Shown here: piece by piece, positions 37,965 through 50,006 of the stretch
How the letters are laid out: every line of letters begins with the position of its first letter
How positions within the stretch are numbered: the first letter of the stretch is position 1
Notes under the pieces: model-generated
What the model was told of the DNA's origin: nothing
Database searches by the model: none
What the model saw: the letters and a program-made list of their open reading frames with translations, nothing else
Origin: Clostridium peptidivorans
Lineage (GTDB): Bacteria > Bacillota > Clostridia > Clostridiales > Clostridiaceae
DNA: 55,911 nt
Reading direction: 5' to 3'
NCBI RefSeq assembly: GCF_900205925.1
Contig: NZ_OAOD01000020.1
Location: forward strand, 1-55,911
Position numbers and translations under genes: made by a program

Positions 37965-38963
37965 CTATCCAACTACTATTTCAATATCATTTATCTCTGG
38001 ATTATTCACTTTTACAGCCTTCAAAGACACTTCTTTATACCTTGATTCATAGATTTCCTTTGTAAAGTCGTTAGGTGCTTTTAGAACTACCACATTATCC
38101 TTAATTTCATCCATGGCTAGTGATTTAATCCAAGTATTGAAGCTAACTTCTGATAACTGTTGCCTTATAACACCCATAAAATTACTCCATAGGATTTCTT
38201 GATATGTATTGTTATCTGAGATAGATATAGAGGTGGCTTCCATATCTTCTCTATTATTCTCAGTATTATTATTTTGTATTATTATATTAGTATTATTTAT
38301 CCTGCTCTCAGAAGGTTCTTCTTCCTCATTTTTCTCAGAACTGTATACTTCTTTTTGGAGGAACTGTGGATTACTTTCAGCAGGAACTGGATTCTGCGTA
38401 TCTAGTTCTGTGTTTTCGCAGGAACTATTGATAGTGCTAAATTCCTTATTTTCGTCAGAACTAAACTCTCCTAGTTCCTCCACTTGGACACAAATAAGCT
38501 CCTTCTTTTTGGCGTAACTAGAGTTATGAAATTTATTGCGCTTAATTTTCTGCTTCATCCTCTCTTTTTGCTTCTTTTCTAATTCATCTATCTGTTTCTT
38601 ACCTTCTTCAATTAAAGCTAGAATAGTATCTGTGCTTTCATTGATTTTAAAGTGTCTTCTTGCAGGTACACCCTTTAAAGCAGTTTCAATTAAACCTAGC
38701 TTAACTAAGTTGTTAATAGCATTTCTTTGTACTTTTTCACCTAATCCTGTTCCAAGACATAAATCATCCACAGTATTGTAAAAATATCCATCCTCCGTTA
38801 GCTTATTTTCATTTTTAAAATAGTTGAATCTACTAAGCAACTCACTATATATAATAGTTTCATTAATTCCAACAGCAAAACATAATGCTTTATTTATTGT
38901 TATACTTCCATCACTTCTCAATAACTCAAAAACTGGATTTATAGTTATTCTACTGCTTTCCAT
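37965..38963 (-). CDS. Replication initiator: winged-helix N-domain plus DnaA-N-like C-domain
   Basis: A 332-residue protein with GGATGGGG before the ATG. Residues 25-120 look like a plasmid/phage Rep winged-helix (INETIIYSELLSRFNYF, GLGEKVQRNAINNLVKLGLIET, VPARRHFKI). Residues 125-250 are a polar, Glu/Asn-rich linker. Residues 255-332 resemble DnaA domain I (ILWSNFMGVIRQQLSEVSFNTWIKSL ... NDFTKEIYE). In DnaA this domain recruits DnaB and other partners. The fusion suggests that the protein binds the element's origin and recruits host or element helicase. It sits between the integrase and the repressor. Confidence 0.8.
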   Translation of the reverse strand: MESSRITINPVFELLRSDGSITINKALCFAVGINETIIYSELLSRFNYFKNENKLTEDGYFYNTVDDLCLGTGLGEKVQRNAINNLVKLGLIETALKGVPARRHFKINESTDTILALIEEGKKQIDELEKKQKERMKQKIKRNKFHNSSYAKKKELICVQVEELGEFSSDENKEFSTINSSCENTELDTQNPVPAESNPQFLQKEVYSSEKNEEEEPSESRINNTNIIIQNNNTENNREDMEATSISISDNNTYQEILWSNFMGVIRQQLSEVSFNTWIKSLAMDEIKDNVVVLKAPNDFTKEIYESRYKEVSLKAVKVNNPEINDIEIVVG

Positions 38964-39127
38964 TGTAGTTCCCCATCCTTCCGCATATTGCCTGTTTATT
39001 CTTTGTTTAGAGAGATTTTAAGGTATATTGTATATCTTTCTCTATATCATTCCTTATAAAGCGTTCTAATGCCTGTATTTGATTCTTAATTTATTTTTTA
39101 TTATCTGAAATAAGAACTTTTAACCTA

Positions 39128-40093
39128 TTACTTTCTTCTCGCTTTCTTAAACATACTTTCTTTTCTATTTATCTTTGGTGCTATTTCATCAATAACATTG
39201 ACCATATCAGTTGTTTTAGCGTTGTAATAGTTATTTAATTGTTTTAAGGTTGAATGTCCTGTTATCTTTTTAAGTATCAACGGACTAACATTTTGATTAA
39301 CTGCACTTGTTATGAAAGTATGTCTAAATAAATGCAATGAACATTTATCAATTCCTAGTGTATTACAATATATTTTTATAGATTTCTGCAGAGTAGATTG
39401 TGCTAACTGGTCACCATATACAGTCGGAAATAAGTAATCTTCTGATTCACCATTTCTGACTTCCAAGTATTCTGTTAATACCTCTGCGAGAGAATTACTT
39501 ATAGGTAGATAACGAGCCTTTTTATTCTTCGTAGAATTTACAGCAACGCTTCTATTTAATAAATCCACTCCCTTTACCTTTAATTCTCTTAACTCTCTTG
39601 CTCTTACCCCTGTACTTGCAAATGTCCAGATTACAGCCCATGTCCTTAGTGTATTAAAATCATGCTTTTTAGGTTTTCCTAATAATAGATTTAATTCTTC
39701 TCTGGTGTATATTTCCTTAAACGTTTCTTGACATTTTACTTGTGGTATTTGAAAATCTTCCACTATATATCTTTTCTTAATACCAAACTTAACAATTGGA
39801 CTGATATTTCTTAAATAACTGTTAACTGTTACACCATTGTTTAGCTTCTTTACATCCTGTATATATAAGATGTACTCTTCAAATGTACTCTCATTGATGG
39901 TGCTACATAACGTGTCTTCTCCTAGAAATTCCATAAAATACTTACAGTGATATTTGTAACTTCTTATTGTATATTCACTTCTCCCCTTTACTTTTATTGA
40001 CAATAAAAATTCTTCAAACAACTCCTTGAAAGTCTTTCTAATCTCTTGTTTTTGTTTAAATAGTTGAGTACCTTTGACTTCTCCTCTACGCAT
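39128..40093 (-). CDS. int: Site-specific tyrosine integrase
   Basis: A 321-residue integrase from the ATG at 40093, which follows AGGAGGTG. Residues 20-115 are the core-binding SAM-like domain. The catalytic domain has Arg in STGVRARELRELK, Lys in STKNKKARYLPI, His-Arg in LHLFRHTFI, His in ITGHSTLKQ and Tyr in LNNYYNAK. It is next to the right att site, as expected of the enzyme that inserted this element into guaA. Confidence 0.92.
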   Translation of the reverse strand: MRRGEVKGTQLFKQKQEIRKTFKELFEEFLLSIKVKGRSEYTIRSYKYHCKYFMEFLGEDTLCSTINESTFEEYILYIQDVKKLNNGVTVNSYLRNISPIVKFGIKKRYIVEDFQIPQVKCQETFKEIYTREELNLLLGKPKKHDFNTLRTWAVIWTFASTGVRARELRELKVKGVDLLNRSVAVNSTKNKKARYLPISNSLAEVLTEYLEVRNGESEDYLFPTVYGDQLAQSTLQKSIKIYCNTLGIDKCSLHLFRHTFITSAVNQNVSPLILKKITGHSTLKQLNNYYNAKTTDMVNVIDEIAPKINRKESMFKKARRK

Positions 40094-40123
40094 GTCTAAA
40101 ACACCTCCTAAAATCAATCAAAA

Positions 40124-40180
40124 AACGCAAAAAGTGTTTTTGATTATTTCTATTAGAAATTAATATCAAAAACACTTTTT
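40124..40180. terminator. Element-supplied terminator for guaA
   Basis: Perfect 16-base arms AAAAAGTGTTTTTGAT (40129) and ATCAAAAACACTTTTT (40165) with a nested hairpin ATTTC / GAAAT in the loop. On the minus strand a T-run follows. It lies between guaA and int and replaces the terminator lost to the far side of the element. Confidence 0.8.
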
Positions 40181-40215
40181 ATATTATCTAAGTTATTGAT
40201 TTACAATAGGTTTCA

Positions 40216-40331
40216 ACTAATACCTATTATTCCCACTCAATAGTTGAAGGTGGTTTTGAAGTTATATCATAAACTATTCTATTTACTCCATGAACTTCGT
40301 TAACTATCCTTCTTGAAACTTTATCTAAAAC
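40216..40331. repeat. Right attachment-site repeat
   Basis: Matches 29170-29285 with six mismatches. It covers the last 35 codons of the intact guaA, including the 23-base identical core at 40309-40331, plus eleven bases past the stop. Confidence 0.93.
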
Positions 40332-41759
40332 TTCATAAGGTATTCTAGCCCAATCTGAAGTCATTCCATCTGATGAAGTTACTCCTCTTAGTGCTATTGT
40401 GTGACAGTAAGTTCTTTCATCTCCCATAACTCCTACTGATTGTATGTTTGGAAGACAAGCAAAGTACTGCCATACCTTTCCTTCTAATCCTGCATTAGCT
40501 ATTTCTTCTCTGAATATAGCATCTGCTTCTCTAACTAAAACTAGCTTTTCTTCTGTAACTTCTCCAAGTACTCTTATTGCAAGACCTGGTCCTGGGAATG
40601 GCTGTCTCCAAACTAAGTTATGAGGTATTCCAATTTCTTCTCCAACAGCTCTTACTTCATCTTTAAATAACTCTCTTAAAGGCTCTATAAGACTAAATTG
40701 AATGTCCTCTGGAAGTCCTCCTACATTATGATGACTCTTTATAGTAGCAGAAGTTCCTGTTCCACTTTCAACTACATCTGCATATATAGTACCTTGAACA
40801 AGGAAACTTATTTCTCCTAGCTTATTTGCCTCTTCCTCAAATACTCTTATAAATTCTTCACCTATTATTTTTCTCTTTTTCTCTGGATCACTTACACCTT
40901 TAAGCTTTCCTAAAAATCTATCTTGAGCATTTACTCTTATTAAGTTCATATCAAACTGCTTTTTAAATATTTCTTCAACCTGGTCTCCTTCATCTTTTCT
41001 AAGTAAACCATGATCTACAAATATACATGTTAACTGTTTGCCTATAGCTTTATGAACAAGCACTGCAGCTACAGATGAATCAACTCCACCTGATAGTGCA
41101 CAAATTACTTTTTTGTCTCCTACTTTTTCTTTTATAGCTTTAATCTGTTGTTCAGCAAAAGAAGACATTGACCAATCTCCCTTTAATCCACAGATATTGA
41201 ATAGGAAGTTTGATAGCATTTTCTTTCCAAAAGGAGTATGCTCTACTTCTGGATGGAATTGAACTCCATATATTTTTCTTTCAACATGCTCCATAGCTGC
41301 AACAGGAGTTTGAGTTGTAGTTCCAACTATTCTAAAACCTTCTGGAGCCACTTCTACATAATCTGTATGACTCATCCAACAACTTTCATTCTCTTCTATT
41401 CCATCAAATAGTAGACATGTTTTATCTAATTTTACGTCTGTTTTACCATATTCTCTTTTATCAGGGCTTTTAACATTTCCTCCAAGAGTATGGGCAATAA
41501 GCTGTTCACCGTAGCATATTCCAAGTACTGGAACACCTAATTCAAATATTTCTTTATCGATTCTTGGAGCTCCTTCACCATAAACGCTGTTAGGTCCTCC
41601 AGTAAAAATTATTCCTTTAGGATTTTTTTCTTTTATTTTATCTATTGAATATGTGTATGGAATTATTTCGCAATATACATTATTTTCTCTTACTCTTCTA
41701 GCAATAAGCTGGTTGTACTGTCCACCAAAATCAACTACTAAAACTAATTCCTTTTCCAT
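40227..41759 (-). CDS. guaA: GMP synthase (glutamine-hydrolysing)
   Basis: A 510-residue full-length enzyme. The class I glutamine amidotransferase domain has Cys in GICYGEQL and His/Glu in FHPEVEHT. The ATP-pyrophosphatase domain has SGGVDSS, and the C-terminal dimerisation domain ends PPSTIEWE. It converts XMP to GMP. The last 34 codons come from the mobile element and hold five synonymous changes against the displaced host copy. It lies downstream of guaB and is under the guanine riboswitch. Confidence 0.98.
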   Translation of the reverse strand: MEKELVLVVDFGGQYNQLIARRVRENNVYCEIIPYTYSIDKIKEKNPKGIIFTGGPNSVYGEGAPRIDKEIFELGVPVLGICYGEQLIAHTLGGNVKSPDKREYGKTDVKLDKTCLLFDGIEENESCWMSHTDYVEVAPEGFRIVGTTTQTPVAAMEHVERKIYGVQFHPEVEHTPFGKKMLSNFLFNICGLKGDWSMSSFAEQQIKAIKEKVGDKKVICALSGGVDSSVAAVLVHKAIGKQLTCIFVDHGLLRKDEGDQVEEIFKKQFDMNLIRVNAQDRFLGKLKGVSDPEKKRKIIGEEFIRVFEEEANKLGEISFLVQGTIYADVVESGTGTSATIKSHHNVGGLPEDIQFSLIEPLRELFKDEVRAVGEEIGIPHNLVWRQPFPGPGLAIRVLGEVTEEKLVLVREADAIFREEIANAGLEGKVWQYFACLPNIQSVGVMGDERTYCHTIALRGVTSSDGMTSDWARIPYEVLDKVSRRIVNEVHGVNRIVYDITSKPPSTIEWE

Positions 41760-41821
41760 AGTTACCTCCTCAGGGGTTATTAATTATCTATTAGTAATAT
41801 TCAATTCAAATTTATTTTTAA

Positions 41822-43276
<1,455 letters not shown>

Positions 43277-43390
43277 TTAATCCACTCTCCCTTATATAAT
43301 TTTTTAGAATTTAATTTTATTGCAGCTCATCACATCTAAAGTTCATGAAAATGTTTATTATTATTATTTGCTCTAAACCTATAATTTATA

Positions 43391-43534
43391 GACAAAAAAA
43401 CATGCTAATTTTACTTATTCTCTATAAGTGAAATTAGCATGTACAACTTAATACACGTCTATCTTTCACTCATAGTCAGGAATTTACGGCTCCCGGTAGA
43501 TACTCCCTGCCATATTCAGGGGATATATGAGTTA
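43391..43534 (-). promoter_or_regulatory. Guanine riboswitch with terminator
   Basis: On the minus strand the aptamer (about 43534 to 43466) opens AACTCATATA, contains GAATATGGC and CTACCGGG, and closes TGACTATGAGT. The base at the ligand-pairing position (the C in GACTATG, position 74 of xpt) indicates guanine rather than adenine. The expression platform is a 20-base-pair-class hairpin (43401-43441, arms CATGCTAATTT / AAATTAGCATG) followed by T7. High guanine should switch guaBA off. Confidence 0.95.
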
Positions 43535-43581
43535 TGTTTATATTTGATATGTTTCCTTCATTAATTTTAACTATTGACATT

Positions 43582-43610
43582 ATTCTATTGAATTTTTCGT
43601 AATTTGTCAA
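43582..43610 (-). promoter_or_regulatory. guaBA promoter
   Basis: Minus strand TTGACA (43605-43610), 17 bases, TAGAAT (43582-43587), about 50 bases upstream of the aptamer. Confidence 0.75.
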
Positions 43611-43691
43611 TTATTTTATTTCACATTATTAAATATAAAAATGTAATGTAAATGTTTAATAATCTAACTTTCTAATAATCTCTAGTTACTC

Positions 43692-43763
43692 TTATTTAAA
43701 CATGTCTGCAATGCTGTCAAAGCCTTCTTTCTTACTATCATAAAACTCATAGTCATTAGACAT
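43692..43763 (-). CDS. Possible 23-aa ORF or coding remnant
   Basis: MSNDYEFYDSKKEGFDSIADMFK has a balanced protein-like composition, but the ribosome site AAGGTAGAG upstream is in register with another ATG and frame. It may be a very small gene with a frame error, or the 3' remnant of one. Confidence 0.3.
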   Translation of the reverse strand: MSNDYEFYDSKKEGFDSIADMFK

Positions 43764-43795
43764 AACAGATTCATTAAATACACTCTACCTTAATT

Positions 43796-44539
43796 TTATA
43801 ATAAATACCACGTTATAATGTCTTGTCCCCAAAGTATAGTTATAATAGAAGCTACTACTATAAATGGTCCAAATGGCACATAATCTTTTCTAGTTTTTTT
43901 CTTTAAGGCTATAAGCGCTAGTCCTATCACGGATCCAATAATAAAGGATAAAAATAGCATTAATAACGTTAGTTTAAATCCTAAAAATAATCCGCATACG
44001 GAGCAAATTTCCGCATCTCCCCATCCCATGCCACCTTTAGTTATAAGTATTATTAAAGATAAAGTTCCCCCACCTATGATACTCCCATATATGTAATTTA
44101 TTACAGGCAGTCCCATATAGACATGCAGAGCTAAAAAAGTTACAGCTACGATAAATCCTGTTAACGTAGTTTTAAAGTAAACATTTGTAGTATCTAAATC
44201 AATCATTCCTATAACAATTAAAATACTTACCATTATAATATACTTTATAGTTTCTAAGGTAACACCATATTTTATATAAACTAGCACATATAATATCCCT
44301 GTTAAAAATTCAATCATTGGATATCTTATTGACACTTTTTCTCTACAATACCTGCACCTTCCCTTTAATAAAATATAACTTAAAATTGGAATTAAATCAT
44401 AAGACTTTAATTTACCTTTACAGCTAGTACAATGAGATGGTGGATATAAAATAGATTCCTCCTTAGGTATTCTATAAATACATACATTTAAAAAACTTCC
44501 AATTATAATTCCCAAAATAAAAATAATTAAGTATTCCAT
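43796..44539 (-). CDS. Prepilin peptidase (A24 family)
   Basis: A 247-residue membrane enzyme from the ATG at 44539, preceded by GAGG; the longer frame has no ribosome site. The N-terminal methylase-like loop has two CxxC pairs (CTSCKG...CRYCRE) and the NVCIYRIP, IPILSY and RYPMIEFLTG signatures. Catalytic aspartates lie in MIDLDT and GWGDAE. About seven spans. It cleaves type IV pilin-like signal peptides. No pilin genes are adjacent, so its substrates are elsewhere. Confidence 0.92.
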   Translation of the reverse strand: MEYLIIFILGIIIGSFLNVCIYRIPKEESILYPPSHCTSCKGKLKSYDLIPILSYILLKGRCRYCREKVSIRYPMIEFLTGILYVLVYIKYGVTLETIKYIIMVSILIVIGMIDLDTTNVYFKTTLTGFIVAVTFLALHVYMGLPVINYIYGSIIGGGTLSLIILITKGGMGWGDAEICSVCGLFLGFKLTLLMLFLSFIIGSVIGLALIALKKKTRKDYVPFGPFIVVASIITILWGQDIITWYLL

Positions 44540-44580
44540 AATATTAATCCTCATTATAAACAACTAATATACTTTAGTAC

Positions 44581-44618
44581 AAAAATAAAGCCGTGGATCT
44601 AGTCCACAGCTTATTTTT
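44581..44618 (-). terminator. Terminator of groESL
   Basis: AAATAAGCTGTGGA / TCCACGGCTTTATTT on the minus strand with a five-base loop and T-run. Confidence 0.85.
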
Positions 44619-44621
44619 ATA

Positions 44622-46268
<1,647 letters not shown>

Positions 46269-46281
46269 TTATATTTTGAAA

Positions 46282-46566
<285 letters not shown>

Positions 46567-46636
46567 TTAAAATATTTATGTTTATAAGAATGAATCATCT
46601 CAAATAAATCGAGATGTATTAATTAATTTTTTATCA

Positions 46637-46663
46637 TTAGCACTCACCATCAATGAGTGCTAA
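46637..46663. promoter_or_regulatory. CIRCE operator
   Basis: Perfect TTAGCACTC-N9-GAGTGCTAA. It is the HrcA-binding site, here downstream of the -10 of the groES promoter. Confidence 0.97.
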
Positions 46664-46673
46664 TACAATTATT

Positions 46674-46702
46674 ATAATAAAGAATAGCATATATAATATC
46701 AA
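46674..46702 (-). promoter_or_regulatory. groESL promoter
   Basis: Minus strand TTGATA (46697-46702), 17 bases, TATTAT (46674-46679), just upstream of CIRCE. The remainder of 46703-46884 has only AT-rich spacer and the GGAGGTGG ribosome site of the next plus-strand gene. Confidence 0.7.
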
Positions 46703-46884
46703 ATGTAAATGTTACCCTTATTTATTCTTTCTGTTAAATTATACCCTATTATTATAATTTATCTATATTTTTTGGCATTTTGCTTATTTTTTCTTTTATT
46801 TTCTAATACTATATTTTAATAAAATACTCCAAACTATATAATATCATTACAACATAATTAATATTTCCAGGAGGTGGCATTTTT

Positions 46885-47529
46885 ATGAAAAAAATTCATG
46901 CTTTATTAAAATATATCTTTGTGCTTTCATTGACACTATTTGCTATAACCCTTTCAGTAAAAATCACTGTGAATTTCAGACAATTATATTATTTTGATAT
47001 AAAGTATTTAGGCATAGAAAAATTTGTAAATATGAGTGCAAGCGAAATCAAAAAAAATTATAATTATCTTATAAGTTTTTTATATTCTCCTCCTAATACA
47101 CAATTTAAATTGCCCTCTTTTAAAGCTTCTCATGAAGGTGTAATACACTTTTATGAAGTTAGAAAAATATTTTCTTTAGTTGACAAAATATTTTACATAT
47201 CGCTTCTGTTAAATTCAGTTGCTGTATACCTATGTTATAAATATAAAAATTTTTCAATTTTTAAATATAGTTCTTGGCTTTTAGTTTCTCTACCCATATT
47301 TTTACTCACAGTATTTTCAATCAACTTTAACAAAGTTTTTAATACCTTTCATGCTATATTTTTTAATAATGATTACTGGATATTTGATATAGATAAAGAT
47401 CCTGTAATACGCATACTTCCTGAAGAATTCTTTATGCACTGTGCTATACTTATAGCTGTGTTAATACTTATATTTTCAGTAATATATATGATATTTTATA
47501 AAAATAAGCATAATGCAATAAAGCCCTAA
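46885..47529 (+). CDS. DUF1461/TIGR01906-type integral membrane protein
   Basis: A 214-residue protein with four spans: about 8-28, 100-118, 128-148 and 185-206. The conserved pieces FNTFHAIFF, DYWIFD and ILPEEFFMHC identify the TIGR01906 family as I know it. Function is unknown. GGAGGTGG lies ten bases upstream of the ATG. Convergent with the TVP38 gene. Confidence 0.82.
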   Translation: MKKIHALLKYIFVLSLTLFAITLSVKITVNFRQLYYFDIKYLGIEKFVNMSASEIKKNYNYLISFLYSPPNTQFKLPSFKASHEGVIHFYEVRKIFSLVDKIFYISLLLNSVAVYLCYKYKNFSIFKYSSWLLVSLPIFLLTVFSINFNKVFNTFHAIFFNNDYWIFDIDKDPVIRILPEEFFMHCAILIAVLILIFSVIYMIFYKNKHNAIKP

Positions 47530-47543
47530 AATTTAGGGCTCTT
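47522..47543. terminator. Bidirectional terminator
   Basis: Self-complementary AGCCCTAAA / TTTAGGGCT spanning the stop codons of both convergent genes, with TTCTTTTTC on the plus side. Confidence 0.75.
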
Positions 47544-48264
47544 CTTTTTCTCCATTCCTTATTATATTTTTTATTATTTTTTCTCCCTTTATTATACCTA
47601 ATGTAAAAAGCACTGTTGCAACTACAGCTATTCCAATTAATAATGGATTATTGTCAGTACCTATTTTAGCTCCAAAGTAAGCAGATAAAAATATTCCAGG
47701 AAATCTCCCTAAAGTGGAATATACAACAAAATTTTTAAGACTAATATCTGAAATTCCACATATATAAGCTAATGCATCCTTTGGAATCCCAGGTACTAAA
47801 TAAAGTATAAATACTATGTAATTTACACTTCCAAGCTTTAATATCTTTTTAAAAAATTTTAAATGTCTATTGGATATAATTCTTTCTACAAAAGGTTTAC
47901 CATATATATTACATATTATAAATATTATAATGCTACCTAAACAAATACCTACAAGTGAAATTATACTGCCAGATACCGTTCCAAAAATGTATCCACCTGC
48001 AATTTGAACTATCTCACCAGGAATAAAAAATACTACTACCTGTAGCATTTGCAGAAGGATAAATGCTAGTATACTATACTGTCCATAGGAATTAATGAGA
48101 TTTCTAACTTCGTTTGGATCTTTTAATATGTAAAAATAATCATGGAAATACTTATATCCCACAAATAAAAACAATATAAATAAAGCAGAAAATATTATAA
48201 CTCCCATGTTTTCCTTTATATATTCAAACACCTCTAGTAAACCATCTTGTTTTCCACCTTTCAT
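47533..48264 (-). CDS. TVP38/TMEM64 (DedA-like) membrane protein
   Basis: A 243-residue protein from ATG 48264, preceded by GAGGGTG; the longer frame begins with the GTG inside this site. Five to six spans. The DedA/VTT core is clear: VVFFIPGEIVQIAGGYIFG, LGSIIIFIICNIYGKPF, and the late YLVPGIPKDALAYICG and GRFPGIFLSAYFGAKIG. Bacterial relatives take part in membrane lipid carrier flipping and homeostasis. Confidence 0.88.
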   Translation of the reverse strand: MKGGKQDGLLEVFEYIKENMGVIIFSALFILFLFVGYKYFHDYFYILKDPNEVRNLINSYGQYSILAFILLQMLQVVVFFIPGEIVQIAGGYIFGTVSGSIISLVGICLGSIIIFIICNIYGKPFVERIISNRHLKFFKKILKLGSVNYIVFILYLVPGIPKDALAYICGISDISLKNFVVYSTLGRFPGIFLSAYFGAKIGTDNNPLLIGIAVVATVLFTLGIIKGEKIIKNIIRNGEKEEP

Positions 48265-48469
48265 ATACTTCACCCTCTTTAGTAAATAGTACCTATTCTC
48301 TACCTTTTCTATTATATCAAAACTTTTAAATATATTTATTATTATCTTATGATATATGCAGTTATATACACTTTTGTAAATGACATTTAATAGCTAATTA
48401 TATACTATAGTATTGAAAATTTCTTTAGTCCATAACTTGTGATTAGAGATTAGTCACTATAGACTGAAA

Positions 48470-48498
48470 GGGGAAGTTGCCCTGGCAACTTCCCTTTT
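48470..48498. terminator. Terminator-like hairpin after the hydrogenase gene
   Basis: GGGAAGTTGCC / GGCAACTTCCC with a tiny loop, next to the hydrogenase stop codon; T-rich on the plus side, weaker on the minus side. The sequence upstream (48421-48470) has the TTAGAGATTAG-type repeat remnants. Confidence 0.65.
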
Positions 48499-48499
48499 A

Positions 48500-49984
48500 C
48501 TATCTCTCCATATTAACTTCTTCATAATGCTTTAAATTTTCATTATCAATAACATGTTTTATTTGAGCTTCCCTACTAAATTTTGCAAGCTGTGGTCTTG
48601 CCTTCATCATAGAAACCATAGTAGCTGGGCCACCTATGCATCCACCTTCGCACATCATACCTTCAATAAAGTTTCCTTCTAATCTTCCGGATTTAGCCAT
48701 CATCATAGCTCTCTTTATTTCAAATGGGCCACTTACTTTAACAGGGTTAAATTCTACATTAACTTCTTTTTTCTCTATATAGTTTTCAATAGCAGCTGTA
48801 AGTCCTCCGCCTTGAGCAAATCCTCTTCCAAAGGATGATGCATCATTTATATCTTCATCCTCTAAATTTTGAGGTTCTATATCATATGCTCCCATCAAAG
48901 CTGTAATTTCTTCAAAAGTCATAACATAATCTACTGAATCTTTAACACTTGGTCTCTTAATTTCACTTTTCTTAGCAGTACATGGTCCTACAAATACAAC
49001 TACCGCTTCTGGATCCATTTTCTTTATCATTCTTCCTGTGGCTACCATAGGAGATACTGTACCTGATACCTTATCTATTTGATCTGGGAATTTCTTTTCA
49101 ATGTAGTTTAAGAAACCTGGACAACAGGAGTTAGTCATATACTTATCTCCCTTTTCCATTCTTTCCACAAACTCATTGCCTTCATGTACAACTACTGCAT
49201 CTGCACCACAAGCTGCCTCCACCATATCTACAAATCCCATTTTCTTAAATGCCGCTTTCACCTGTCCAACTTTTGCTTTATTACCAAATTGACCTGTAAT
49301 AGCTGGTGCCACCACTGCATATACCTTTTTCTTATCCATAAGTGAACGAGTTACATCTACTATATAACTTTTGTCAGATATAGCTCCAAATGGGCATGCT
49401 CCCATACACGCACCACAGTTTACACAATCCTTTTTATCTATAGTAGCTCTGTTATTATCTAAATTCATTTGAAGAGCTCCTGTAGGACATGCTCTCTTAC
49501 AAGGTCTCATTACTTCTGCTACAGCTCCATAAGGGCACGCCTGTTTACATAGTCCACACTCTTTACATGTTTCATGATTTATATAAGCTCTTCCTGCTGC
49601 TCTTGTAATAGACCCTGCTGGGCATACTTCCATACACTTATGCTGTATACATCCTCTACATGCTTCTGTTACAATAAATCTATTTATAGGACACTTATCA
49701 CAAGCCGCATCAATTACATATACTATTTGATCATTATCTTCTACATGTACAAACTTTTCAGCCTCTTGTCCATTTGGAAGACAGCCTATTGCAAGTTTTG
49801 CTCTTTCATAAACTATTGCTCTTTCTCTATATACACAACATCTATATTCTGCTGTATCACCTTCTATTATAGTAAACGGAACTTTTTCTAATTCCTCTTT
49901 GTTTAATCTATCTTCCAAAGTCATCTTAGCCACTTCTTTAAGCACTAAATATTTTAATTTTTTTAATTGAGTTTCAAATTCCAT
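48500..49984 (-). CDS. Monomeric [FeFe] hydrogenase, group B-like
   Basis: A 494-residue enzyme with AGGAGG before the ATG. Residues 85-200 carry several ferredoxin-like [4Fe-4S] Cys clusters (CDKCPI, CRGCIQHKCMEVCP, CKECGLCKQACP, CVNCGACMGACP). The H-cluster motifs follow: L1 NSCCPGF, L2 VGPCTAKKSE, L3 MMCEGGCIGGP. All H-cluster cysteines are present, but L1 lacks the Trp and L3 lacks the GGG(Q) end of group A enzymes, so I place it with group B. It couples ferredoxin to H2. Its leader has a terminator-like hairpin. Confidence 0.9.
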   Translation of the reverse strand: MEFETQLKKLKYLVLKEVAKMTLEDRLNKEELEKVPFTIIEGDTAEYRCCVYRERAIVYERAKLAIGCLPNGQEAEKFVHVEDNDQIVYVIDAACDKCPINRFIVTEACRGCIQHKCMEVCPAGSITRAAGRAYINHETCKECGLCKQACPYGAVAEVMRPCKRACPTGALQMNLDNNRATIDKKDCVNCGACMGACPFGAISDKSYIVDVTRSLMDKKKVYAVVAPAITGQFGNKAKVGQVKAAFKKMGFVDMVEAACGADAVVVHEGNEFVERMEKGDKYMTNSCCPGFLNYIEKKFPDQIDKVSGTVSPMVATGRMIKKMDPEAVVVFVGPCTAKKSEIKRPSVKDSVDYVMTFEEITALMGAYDIEPQNLEDEDINDASSFGRGFAQGGGLTAAIENYIEKKEVNVEFNPVKVSGPFEIKRAMMMAKSGRLEGNFIEGMMCEGGCIGGPATMVSMMKARPQLAKFSREAQIKHVIDNENLKHYEEVNMER

Positions 49985-50006
49985 AATTTTAGCTCCTCCT
50001 AATTTT

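Larger units (their letters stand above)
29263..40331. mobile_element. 11-kb integrative element in the 3' end of guaA
   Basis: Bounded by the two guaA-tail repeats, with an integrase next to the right end and guaA itself restored. Content on the minus strand from right: integrase, replication initiator, XRE repressor, 67-aa protein, D5 helicase, HNH endonuclease, 125-aa protein, second recombinase, 353-aa protein. On the plus strand: a small hydrophobic peptide locus and a predicted small RNA. I see no capsid, tail, terminase, relaxase or type IV secretion genes. This fits a phage-satellite-like or plasmid-like integrated replicon; it could also be a decayed prophage. guaA 3' ends are known integration hot spots. 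Confidence 0.9.

Noticed and set aside
43466..43534. Purine aptamer might be adenine-specific
   Set aside because: The base in the ligand-pairing position, aligned on GACTATG, is C and the gene is guaB; guanine is the better reading.
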